Assembly: GCF_964355755.1 (NCBI RefSeq)
Contig: NC_092678.1
Coordinates: forward strand, 3,110,922-3,174,921
Direction: 5' to 3'
Length of the DNA: 64,000 bases
DNA from: Antedon mediterranea
Taxonomy: Eukaryota > Echinodermata > Crinoidea > Comatulida > Antedonidae
Part shown: positions 22,111 to 33,000 of the stretch, in pieces
How positions within the stretch are numbered: position 1 is the stretch's first letter
Layout of the letters: the number at the start of each line of letters is the position of its first letter
Program-made: the position numbers and the translations under genes
The notes under the pieces: generated by a model
Databases searched by the model: none
Seen by the model: only the letters and a program-made list of their open reading frames with translations
Told to the model about the DNA's origin: nothing

Positions 22111-23598
22111 GGAGCATCCTAGGATTTTTTCATGTCTTTTATTACTCATCACGTTCTCATTACGCATTGTACATATTCATCAATTTGGCGCTCATTCCTG
22201 ACAATATGACACAACTTTTGTTGAGACTGTTTCTGAATAAATCAGGTTTGTCTGAGTCACCACACTTAAAGTTACCTGTCACAAATGACGGAATATGCTA
22301 TTAGATGTGTGACTGCTCCCCCGGGGTTCTCTGCGGGAATGCACGTGTGCTAAGATTCTGACGCATTTTAACATGCATGTCCACTCGTAAAACTCATCAA
22401 AATGTTATCAATATTTGTAAACTTACGAATGAAAACAATTTCTCGTTGAAATGTTAAGATGCGACTCATTTGCTAAGGCCGTGCCTCCACACTACGACTC
22501 GGGGTTTTTTTCATAATGAGTCACAGATATTTTTCTGGAAATTTTCACATTCTTTTAGTTTTTGATGTGAATTTTATTCATAGATTTCTTTACTTCATAA
22601 TTTTCATCTTCTAAATTTATGGACATTTTTAAATTTCTAAAAACATCTTAAAATGTGTCTTTCATCATTTAAATTATTATTACTACTCAAATGTGAAGAA
22701 TATATATTAATTATAGTATTCTGTTTTATAAACATTTATTTTAAATTGAACTGAACTTGAGTTAGCTAGAATTTGTATTATTCTTTTGTTCACTTCAATG
22801 GCATTTTAGATGCTTTGTAATTCAAGTCTAAATTTCCTCATTTTCTCCATCTGTAATTGTTATGTAAATGAGTTTCCTTTTTCAGACTCTCTCGTAATTC
22901 TTGTAGCAAATTATTGATCTGGCGGTATAACACACCAGCTGTTTGTTTTCGTTTCCCGACAAAAAATATCCCTAAAAGCAATTTGGAACGACTTAGCCTT
23001 TTAAAATTAAAATCTTTTTCACTAATTGAAAAATATGAATTCATATGATTAAAGGAGCTCATAAGTAATTAGGAATTAGTCATACGTGGGGAAATTATTC
23101 CATGTGGATTTTCCTATCTCAAAGACATCAATACATTGGTCACGCTTGAGCGAATGTGGAGCTAATGAATGAAGATTGGTCGTATAGTCAAGTCAGATTT
23201 CGGCTAATATCCAACATTCTGGACTCTATACTGTATAAATCAACAACTACTGTATACGTACATATAAAGGCAGTGCAGGATCATTTTGTCGATAGTACAA
23301 ATCACCTGCGAAGGATTTGTACATATAGCCTTAGGATTTGGTTACAGATACATTCTGTGTGCATTGATAGTAGGAGTCACATCTATTTCATCTCACTGTT
23401 AAATCTAACAACTCGTTTTCCGTAAGAAAAGATTTCTGCTCCGTAAGGAAGATACTTGTGGAACTGATATTATCTGTATGTTTTGGCAATACGTCAGTTT
23501 TTGTTCCAACGTTTTATTTGGCATATCTTTCTTGGACTTGGCTCTGTAAGGAAAATATTCTTTGTAGGAATATGCTGTAGTTAGGAACTAATTTCAAA

Positions 23599-23633
23599 AT
23601 GGAGAGAACTAAATCTCCAGCTACTAAAAAAAG
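23599..23633 (+). CDS. Candidate alternative first coding exon (MERTKSPATKK...)
   Basis: An ATG in good context (TTTCAAAATGG) opens 11 codons, MERTKSPATKK, and ends at AAAAG|GTAAGA in phase 2, leaving AG of an Arg codon. The exon at 11688-11974 ends in exactly the same way, so both could feed the same downstream exon at 28549. It could be an alternative promoter or the true start of a separate gene. A leader acceptor, TTCTTTGTAG ending at 23576, would make it an internal exon with a 22-base UTR. No TATA box is seen. The short basic Ser/Pro peptide has no recognisable domain. Confidence 0.45.
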
Positions 23634-24412
23634 GTAAGATAATTAGAATCACATAAAGATAGACTCATGAATATAAGTTTGTTATTTAAAATTTGTATAT
23701 ATCCATATTTTGAGGTTTATTATTATTTATGTATATTGATCGAATTTTATACCCTGGCATTTTATGTATTTTATACTCACTTGTAGTTTTTTTTGTCAAA
23801 GTTATGATTATTATATAATGTATAGCTACTGAATCTTTGATCCAATTCAAAAGTTGGTCATTATATCAAACAAAGAGATTGATATCTAATCAATGAAGAC
23901 ATTATGAAAACAACTGACAAATTTTTGTTGTTATTTTCACACATTGTCGTGATTGAGTCTAGTTCAAGGCTAATCCATGCGTAATCCCCACGTTAACATG
24001 TCCACGATATTGTTGATTCAGGTCATGTTTTACTCGGTAAACGAACAGATGCAATCGCTTGCCTTATTAGTGCAATAATGGCTGGCTCGTCATTATTGCT
24101 TAGCAACAAAACCCTTAACAACAGTTAACTTTTTTCTCTATAATGCCATGATAGGTTTTTAGTTTAATTGCAGTATACTAATAAAAATTGAATGCTTTGA
24201 TCCTTATTGAACTTTAAAGTTGATCCGTCGATGGTAAATTGACGTATTTATAAAGATTGAAGAAGCTCGTAGTAACTATATTTTCATGCATATTGCACTT
24301 ATTTTGTACCAACATCAATTTTCCCCTCAAATCCGGACATCTTGACATTTGTTTTAATCTTTATTTTATACAGTTACACCTCCAACAGCGAGAAACTTGA
24401 CCATTATAGAAT

Positions 24413-24588
24413 AGTATACAAATAATGAATGTTTATGAGTGCAATGGTACAAATAATGGCACGAGGTGAATGATGAAAGGTTATATCAACGAGGCAAAGC
24501 CGAGTTGATATAACCTTTCATCATTCACCAAGTGCCATTATTTGTACCATTACACGAATACAAAACATTCATTATTTGTTTTATATAA
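24413..24588. mobile_element. Fold-back palindromic element, about 176 bp
   Basis: The two halves are near-perfect inverted copies around a centre at about 24498. The inner arms (GGTTATATCAAC ... GTTGATATAACC, AATGATGAAAGG ... CCTTTCATCATT, GGTACAAATAATGGCAC ... GTGCCATTATTTGTACC) match almost without error. The loop is only GAGGCAAAGCCGAG-like. Outer arms (ACAAATAATGAATGTTT) also pair, with small gaps. A TGTTATATAACA palindrome and further AT-rich sequence follow on the right. No coding capacity; typical of non-autonomous fold-back or MITE insertions. Confidence 0.85.
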
Positions 24589-24770
24589 CATCTAGACGTT
24601 TTTTTTTCGTACACAAAAATTTTTCAAAAAGTACTATTTAACGATCGTTGAATAGTGCGTACTATTGCACGCCATGTGACCCACATTCGTCCAATCAAAT
24701 GACAGGAATTTATATAGGTGTTATATAACAAACTATAATCGATCATGCTTGAAAAATAAGTTTCATTCAT

Positions 24771-24863
24771 TGGGAGTGCAGTCCACCCTTACACTAGGGT
24801 TGAATTGAACCCTGGACCTTGGGATGGGAAGACATTTTAACCACAAAGCTACAGTTTCACTGC
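24771..24863 (-). mobile_element. tRNA-derived SINE fragment (minus strand)
   Basis: Read on the minus strand it gives TGTAGCTTTGTGGTTAAAAT (A-box region), then ATCCCAAGGTCCAGGGTTCA (B-box region), parallel to the SINE at 50738. The lower part resembles the same family's CTCCACTCCC segment. The 3' tail with the (A)n end is missing. Confidence 0.7.
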
Positions 24864-25373
24864 TGAAGCAGTGTCTGAAATATTATTTCAGATACTACTA
24901 CAAATAATTCTTTTATTAATTTATTAATCTAGTTTTCATTTATTATACCCAAATCATGCTACCATAAAGGAAAAATAGGCCAGGTTGAGGGGCATTTAAA
25001 TTAATTATTCAAAACCACCTACGGTTCTCGTTCGTTAAATTGATTTTAGAATTACTTCACAATCCAACACTTGCTAGTTTCATATTTTATGAAAATATTT
25101 ATGGCTCTGTGATTTCTGAAATTGGTATTTAACATTATTTTAGCATACTGTTGCTATAAAAACTAATGTGTTCTATAATTGACAACTTCATGTTTTGTAT
25201 TGGTGACATACTTTTGAATAAAACAAATTAACAAAAACTCTTTTGGTAATATTTGATTGTGAAATTAAATTTTAACATTATTTTCAGTAATTGCATCAGA
25301 GGACATAATTTTGTTGGGTCTGAAGATGTCCCCTATGGTTCTCCTGTGTATGTCTATTTCTAACAATGTACAT

Positions 25374-25440
25374 TATGGAAGGCAATCACCGCCAAAAATA
25401 CAATTAAAAACATACAATATATTCGTGATTGCCTTCCATA
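25374..25440. mobile_element. 67-bp mini hairpin element with 6-bp flanking repeats
   Basis: Perfect terminal inverted repeats TATGGAAGGCAATCAC and GTGATTGCCTTCCATA enclose about 35 AT-rich bases. GTACAT occurs immediately outside both ends (25368-25373 and 25441-25446), which could be a target duplication. Because GTAC is itself self-complementary, the flanks may instead be part of the hairpin. Confidence 0.6.
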
Positions 25441-28400
25441 GTACATGGTTTGCTTTGTATTCTTATACAAAATAATATCTGAACCTATTTTATTCTCAAC
25501 TTTGTACTTCGTTTATTCCATTTTAACCCAAGCATTCTTGTATATTTTTTATAAAAAGTAAGATATTATTACATTTATTTTTACCCTGTCAGTATTCAAA
25601 ACACAGTTGTTACATTGGATGATTTATGTCCAAAGTGTGTCCTGCTCAACACAAGACATTCCTGTTGTATCTGCTCACTGATATACAATCCTTATGGTAT
25701 TTCTGTATGACTTCTATTAACTCTGGTTTTTTTTTTCAAATCAAACCAAAAGTTATTCAATACTGCAGTTGGTCAGCCATTGATGCATTATACTTGAAAT
25801 GAGTTTATAGAGGATAAACAGAAAGAGAGAACATTGATTATACACGATGGAATGAACAAGTCGGAAAAAACGAAGGAATAAGATAGAAAATACTTACTAT
25901 GATGAACAGAAAGGAAATGCAGTAGAGAAGATTAGAGTAGAGTAGAGTATTGGGTAGAGATGTGATCTGACTGAAGATAGGCCTACTGACATGAATGTAA
26001 GGAAAGAAGGAAGAAGATATACAGAAATAATGAATATATAAGGATTGAAAGATACATAGCATACAAAGATTAAAGGAAAGAAACATTAAGATCAACTATA
26101 AATGGAAAGGAAATATAAAGTATGCAGAGATGTAATATTGGAAAAAAAACGTAAAGAGAAAAATAGAAAGAACAGTATATGATAAACAGGAAAGGGTAAA
26201 TATGACTATACCGAGTAAACAATGATACTGTGTACAACGATAGGAGATAGAAAGAAGCTACAGTATTTCCATCTTGTGGATGTAATATTTTTGGATTTCA
26301 TTACTATCCATTGTCTCTTGGATGTTTAATGAATATTCTCTTTTATTATCATTCATCAATATTCTCCTTGCAATATCTTTTAGCATTGATTACTAAATTT
26401 GTTAATAACTATATTCATTTCCTGGTAATTCTTTTTAATCAACTTTCAGACATTTCATTCTTTCAGTAAGTATAATGCAATGTTTATTATTTCTTCAATT
26501 GTGCTGAACTTTCGATGTCTAGACAATAAACAAATTGATATTATTTTTACCTCAACTGTTTTTACTAACAAGAAAAAAAAAGTCCTCTTTCTAGGTAAAT
26601 CACCATTTATGGGTAAGTAGGTTTCTGATCTAATTTTGGTTGGTTCATAGAGCATTGCAGACTAAATGTTTCTATATTTCCAAAAAGGGTGATTTATGAA
26701 TTTGGTTGGTTTTAGACTACTTCTTTTTTTGATTGCCAGTAGCGTACCTATAATTTGAGTATAAACTTGTTGTGACAACAATTCACTGAAAATATAAGCT
26801 GTTGAGACTCTATTTTCCTTCTGAGCGCAAAGACTTTATAGTTACCGTACCATAATGTAAACTGTTTTATTATGGTGAACCCTTTCTTTATTACTGCTAG
26901 CAATTATGTTATTGAGGAGGTTGAAAATGTCAAAGGTCGAGATACATTTCTAGGAGCTACTTATGTGACCTGACACTCAACTTATGAAACATTCTGAAGG
27001 ATTGCATAATTAACAGTTGCCATGTTTACATTTTTGGATAGCAGATCTTACGGGTTACCATGGAAACCAGATGATAGACAGCAAGATCTTAATACCCTTC
27101 AAATTGTATTCCATGTTACTTTTATTATTTAAAGAAATATTGGAAAATATGAAAACAATTATTTTTTGTTGAAATTTATTCAAGAAATATTGTGAATAAG
27201 TAAACAGTAAAATAAAAATGGACTGGTTTACAATTGAAAATATATGTGCTGAAGAAAATAGAAAATAGAATGCTTGTTGTTCAATTTTCCAAATTTGAAA
27301 TTGAAGGAAAAACAAATTATTTCTATGTTTAAGAAATTACTTTTTCATATAATTTGCCATACTACAAGATCAAGATTATGTTCTTCTGAATGTTTCAGTT
27401 TTAAATTATCTTAAATTTTTATCTGACAATAGCGAAAGAACCATGGATTTAAAATCCATTGAAAGATTACTTTTTCTTTATTGGATTTTCTAAAATTAAA
27501 ATATAATCCTACAGATGAAATTACCATTATGTTAGAGTTGAACCAATTTCAGAACATGAATATAAAGTAATAGTTCATTCAGAAAATCCATTGAAATATG
27601 AAAATGGGAAGTTAAGCGCTTTTTTTTCTGGATATTTTGTTGTGGCGTTTTTAAAGTACTTTCTGTTTTAATCATGATTATTATTTTTTTATTATTTTAT
27701 ACACTAATTTCAACATAACTCTGTAAAATTTGAATCTGTAGTTTCAGTTAATATGCTTGTGTATTTACTCAGGCCAAGCCCCTTGTCAAATCAGTAATTA
27801 AATTCAAATGCCAGTGGAGGCTGATTTCAGTATACTCAAGTTGACTTCACTAAATTTATACAGAATTTGAATGCATCAGAAATTATCATGAAATGTTGCG
27901 AGAAAATTAATATGGACTGTAATTTTATGTACTGATCATACTACATCGTGTGATTGTTCCTTCGTGATTTCTTTCTGACTGAAGATTGTGAAATCCAACG
28001 TTTTAATAGAGAGAATATTTTAACGTAGCTTTCTAACACCGCGGTATTACATTGATTTTGATTGTGAATAATGTAAGTTGGATTTGCTATATTCATTATA
28101 GTTTAATAGCAGAGGGAATGGATTTATCAAGCAAGATGTGTTACCAACTCAATTGCAAAGAAGTTTTTCATTTTCTGATTGAGTAGAAATTGTGAATGCC
28201 AGTTCTACATGATATAGGTATTCAGTGGAAGAAACCTACAATTTATTCTTCAAAATTACTTGTTCATAGATGTATTGAAGAGGAGCTTTACTTTGTGTGT
28301 AAAGATTGAGGAGATTTTTTCAGCTTGGTCTTTTTTCTTTTCTCTTTCTTTCATACATTTCATCATTTACCTTCAAAGTTTTCAGGATTTCTCTCATCAA

Positions 28401-28548
28401 AGTATAATCAAAGAAAGTATTATCAAAAAGGAGAATCATCGACAATGTTCAAATCGTCAACAGCGTTTATTATATAAAATACACATTATCTAATATACAC
28501 AGTATAGAAAATTTTAAACATTTAACCTTTGACCTTTTATTCCAATAG

Positions 28549-28602
28549 AGACGCCCTCTGTGATTACGACATGGCAAGCCGTACAACCTGGTATATTGAT
28601 TT
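28549..28602 (+). CDS. Candidate 54-nt internal exon, phase 2-2
   Basis: A pyrimidine-rich acceptor (CCTTTTATTCCAATAG) ends at 28548 and a consensus donor GTAAGT begins at 28603. Joined to an upstream AG it reads R-DALCDYDMASRTTWYID and leaves TT, so the frame is open and length is a multiple of three. The alternative acceptor two bases downstream (28551) hits a stop after four codons, which supports 28549. No domain is recognised. It can follow either candidate first exon without a frameshift. Confidence 0.48.
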
Positions 28603-29603
28603 GTAAGTTTTTCTCATTTTCTGCAACCTGTGTGTTTTATCGTTTTGTGATGCATCCAATTTTCACATTTATATTTATTCACTTAGTCTTCTAATTTCTA
28701 ATTCTTCTAAATCCTACCTTTCTTATTTTAAAACTTATACAATCTCTTTAGTATTATATATTTCATATCATTTGCACCTGTTGTGCTATTGTTCATAATA
28801 AAACAATATAGTCCTTCTGTAATCATTACACACTATCACTTTCATATTTTATAGTTTCCTGTTGAAGAAATAACAATTGTGAAATTTATATTAAAATCTA
28901 AAAGAACAAGATTGTTAATATTTTCCAATTTGTTCTATCTACAATAACTGTTTGCAGTTCTCATCACTATCACTATGATAATATCATAATTACAACATTT
29001 ATCTATAATCATATTATTAGTAATGTGTTATTATAAACATAATTATGTGTATGTACAGTATTGTGTTGTGTGTGTTCAGAAGTTTCATTTCCTTCATGGA
29101 TCAACCAAACATGGTTTTATTAGCGTAAAGAGAAGAATGGAAACAAAATTGATGGTAAATTCTTTTAGTCAACTATTATTTTAAAAAGGAGGACGTGGAG
29201 GATAGATGCATGTTCGAATAATGTATGATTATCAATTTTTATTTATTCAACATATCAAGCATATTGCATCATCTAGTGTCGCGTACAATGCTTTAATCTT
29301 TCTATTAGTCAGTCCGATAAAAATGTGATTATAAAAAAACTCCTTAGACATTAAAAGAAAATGTCATTCATGTAAATATGAATACGTTGAACATTAGTAT
29401 GTGCAGTATTATATTGATTGTTGGTTATGAATTCAGAATATAACTAAGATTGAATATCATCTTTCGTAATCATAACTTTTCACTTTCAATTTAGTAATAA
29501 CAGTTAAAGGTCATTATAATAGTAATAACATCCTAGAATACAAAAATAATATATTTTATATCTACAGTAAATGTATCACTATACCAACATTTTGAAAAAA
29601 CAG

Positions 29604-29675
29604 GAGTTTGTCAGTTTCGGAGATTTACCAACCCCACCCCCACCACCACCACGTTAGGAGTGCAACGACAAGCGG
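29604..29675 (+). CDS. Weak candidate 72-nt exon with His-rich peptide, phase 2-2
   Basis: An acceptor AAAAAACAG ends at 29603 (poor pyrimidine tract) and a donor GG|GTATGC begins at 29676. In the phase left by the 28549 exon it reads LSLSVSEIYQPHPHHHH and VRSATTSG with no stop. Length is a multiple of three. The weak acceptor makes this less secure than its neighbours; it could be an optional exon or chance. Confidence 0.27.
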
Positions 29676-29795
29676 GTATGCTAGAAAAATAGATAGTACG
29701 AATGGTGTAATAGACAATGTTATAAAGTGCTATGAGTCATTTAAGCTTTTTTGTAGTATTTTATTGCAGAAAACAACACATAAATATTAAAATTT

Positions 29796-30055
29796 GGAGT
29801 GGAGCTGTGGCTTGGTGGTTATGATGCTTGGCTACCAATCTAAGGGTCCTGGGTTCAAGTCCTGTCATATGTCAGGGTTTTTTTCTCATGACAATTTACA
29901 ACTCCAAAGACTTAATAATAAGTCTTTGTTTATGTAGAGCATCTTGTGTATATGTTTGTCTTGTGAAATTATTAAATAGTTTATCCATCCTGTAATTGGC
30001 GGGTTACTCGCTGTTGGATGAGTATGAAATAAAAAAAAAATAAATAAAAAAAAAA
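29796..30055 (+). mobile_element. tRNA-derived SINE, full-length copy
   Basis: It begins GGAGTGGAGCTGTGGCTTGG with a pol III A box (GTGGCTTGGTGG) and a B box (GGTTCAAGTCC) about 35 bases on, as in a tRNA head. A body follows, then a tail domain with TATCCATCCTGTAATTGGCG and GCTGTTGGATGAGTATGAA, ending in an impure (A/AAAT)n run. The copy at 50738 shares head, tail domain and A-rich end. It cannot be a tRNA gene, because the acceptor stem and anticodon arm do not pair convincingly. Confidence 0.88.
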
Positions 30056-33000
30056 TTAATTAATTTTTCCTTGTAACCTAACAGAAATGAAAATGAGGAA
30101 TACAATGTTATGCTGGGAAATAATAAAATGGGCGTCTTCTCTTGTTTACAAATGCTCTCTAAATGTTTTTACCACGAAAAGATCCTGTTGACGTACAAAA
30201 CTATGGTATATCATCATAATATTGTTGGCTATATGTGTTGTTAACTGTACACACAGGCTACACAATGCAAACTGCCATTCAGGTTATTTAGGGCTGAACG
30301 TACTAAATACAATGGGTGCAATTTATTGTACTTAAATATTTTGTAAAATATTGAACACATTAATTTCCATGTTCCAACAAAGCAAGTGCTTGTCATCGGC
30401 AAATATGTGGTTAGGAAGTAAATATAGTGTTTTGTTTGTAGCCATATTGTGAAAGAAATACTAGTGGGGGAAGACTTCTGTAGGAGTGGTAATACTACAG
30501 TATAGAGACTTGTACAATAAAAAAAATCTTAAGAACACTTTCTATAAAGTTATGGATATAATTTCTGAAAAAGACAATTGTTCTCTGGCAGTTTTTGGTG
30601 ATAAAATTCACAGGTAATTTATTATATTTATTATTATTATTATTGGAATAAAAGTATTCAAATTTATTTATATTAAATTTAACAATTTTTATACAATAAA
30701 CTTCAACAGTAGTATATTTGAGGAGATGGTTTATCAATTAAAATTATAAACGTCAAGTTTTAGCGGACAATAAGATTGTTATGTTGCCCATGAATAATAT
30801 AGTTGTCTATGATTGTCCACTGTAATTATCATTTCTATTCCAAGTTATATATAATGTAACTTAACTATGCATAATTTTACGTTAATTTAACTCGTATTGA
30901 ATTACGAAATAGAATTTAAGATGTTTATGTTAGCTTTAGGCTAGCTTCAGTGTTTAAATCCTCCATAATGTCACTGACCCTTGATCAATATTCATTTAGC
31001 TTATAATATATTGATTTTAGTACAGTAGGTTTTCTGTAGCTTCTTGGATTCTTATGTTGCATACTAGATTTTTCCAAGTCTTCCATAGCAAACACTGAGC
31101 AAGTGCAGTATGTCAGAATCTTACAGAAGGAGGCCTACCTACTGTAATGTGTTTTTAACTTTATCGTTTTAGTTTCAATAATTTTAATCTAACAGTTTTA
31201 TTCTTGGTATTTGTTTCATCTTTTGGTCTCAATATAAACTGATGTAAATTAGTAAAGTTGTTTGTGTGAAGATACTTTGCAAGACATTGTCAAAATCCCA
31301 CATTAAAGTTTTCATCTATTCAACTGGCCCAAATAAACATTGGCAAGGCTGTTTGAATATTTTTTAAACTAGAAGAAGATTTGAACTTGTGTGCCCTATA
31401 GTAACATTGGTTCTGGGAAAAGAGGGTGGCACTATTGATTGTGAGACACTCTTGTGAAGGAAGAAATATCCCAGAGGAATATATATTCTCAACATTTTAG
31501 GGTCCGTTTTCGTAATGTAGCGAAACCAAATAAATTCATTCATCTGTCCCGTAATTCTTGTGCTTAAGACGATACATTATTGATTGTAACAAGTACTATA
31601 TAAATAGTGAACTTTAATTAAATTATATGAATGGGTATAAGGTGTTAGCAAAGTTTCTAACTTAATATACACTGTTGGTTTTTAGCACTTCTCAAGAACA
31701 GGAGGAGGAGGCTATGTTCTTCGTTGGATGTTGTATAACTATAGAACCTTCTTGGAATCCATTTATAATCCTGGGTCAATTCTAAGGTCACTTCTGATTG
31801 GTTAGTAAAAGCGAAGAAGTTCATTTTCTTCTCCAGACATCTAAAGAAATAAATGAATATATGAGAATAATACTATTTTTATAGCATTATGTTTTCTTTT
31901 TTTCTTAAGCCGAATTTCCACTAGGCAAATTTGCTAAATCGAAAGCACATTTACACATTTATCATTCTTGCCTTTAATGTTTAAAACCTTTTTGACTACA
32001 TTTTCTCAAATCCATTTCATTGCTTAAAGTATTTTCAAACTTGCATACAAGTTGGCAATATCCAAGAAATGGAAAATAAAGTATTAGTTGGAATGAGAAA
32101 CATTTATCAATCTTTGTCTTGAATGTTTATTAGTAAAACCCCCAGGCTGGTAATCCGTACCATAACATTCATGCTCTTCTGATTAAATGTCATCATGGAA
32201 TACTTCTGTCAATGTAAACATGGTATGAACTTGTAAATATTGTTAAATTACAAGATACTGCAGGTTGTCAACAGTTTTGAACAAGAGTGTTATTATATAA
32301 ATTATTATAACACTTTTAATAATTTGAAATTTACAATTCAATAATGAAATATGACAGTTGTTATATTGTTTTTAGTAAAATTCTCTCTTTATTGGAATTC
32401 TGTCATTCTATTTCATCAATTAAAATTGTTTAAATGACATTTATTAATGTTGTAACAATGATGACAAAACAAACAAAAAAACAGTTACAATAGTAAAAAA
32501 GTATTATTTAATTTATTACATACAAAGAGTTTCTATTAATGTACATAAATTCCTTTTTATTTTTGATATTCCAAAAGAATATTACCTATAAATATTTCAT
32601 ATCTACAGAAGGGAAATCTAACAGAACATATTCAAAAGTATTTAATATCATAAACTTAGCGTTATTTATGAATATATGTTGGGTCAAATTAAACAAGAAA
32701 AGAAATTGTTAGTTTCACGTCCAGGAATTTCTTTGATTTACTATTGTGATACGATTTATTTTTTTCAATGGCTAATAGTAATAGTGAAAAAAAGTCATAC
32801 AGCTCTAAAAGTTTGATTAAGGATGTGAAACTAACAATTTTCTTAAATGAAATGAAATGAAATTATATTTTTGACAAAGTAGAGTTTAATATCACACTGG
32901 TTCTATTGATTTATTATCTGAAGTTAATAAACATTCACGTTTTATAGTTCATAATAAAAACGTGATTTGAATTTTAGACCAAGACATAGTTTATTGATGT

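Larger units (their letters stand above)
11975..23598 (+). other. Long intron or intergenic stretch rich in repeats
   Basis: I found no supported coding exon in these 11.6 kb. It contains two 21-bp-period arrays (12590-12800, 13954-14205), two old tandem duplications (15750-16075, 21751-22110) and one MITE A copy (20191-20351). A donor-like CTGCAG|GTAAGT at 17600 has no clear partner. Open frames of 60-75 codons here (for example 16117, 18230, 22838 minus, 23156) show no domain, codon or splice support. I read it as intron 1 of the gene starting at 11688, but the alternative, an intergenic gap before a separate gene starting at 23599, is not excluded. Confidence 0.45.

Noticed and set aside
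23599-23633. Reading MERTK at the start of the peptide as the receptor kinase MERTK
   Set aside because: A letter coincidence; a receptor kinase would start with a signal peptide and immunoglobulin domains.
29796-29880. tRNA gene
   Set aside because: A and B boxes are present but the cloverleaf does not pair, and the sequence continues into a shared SINE body and A-rich end also found at 50738.
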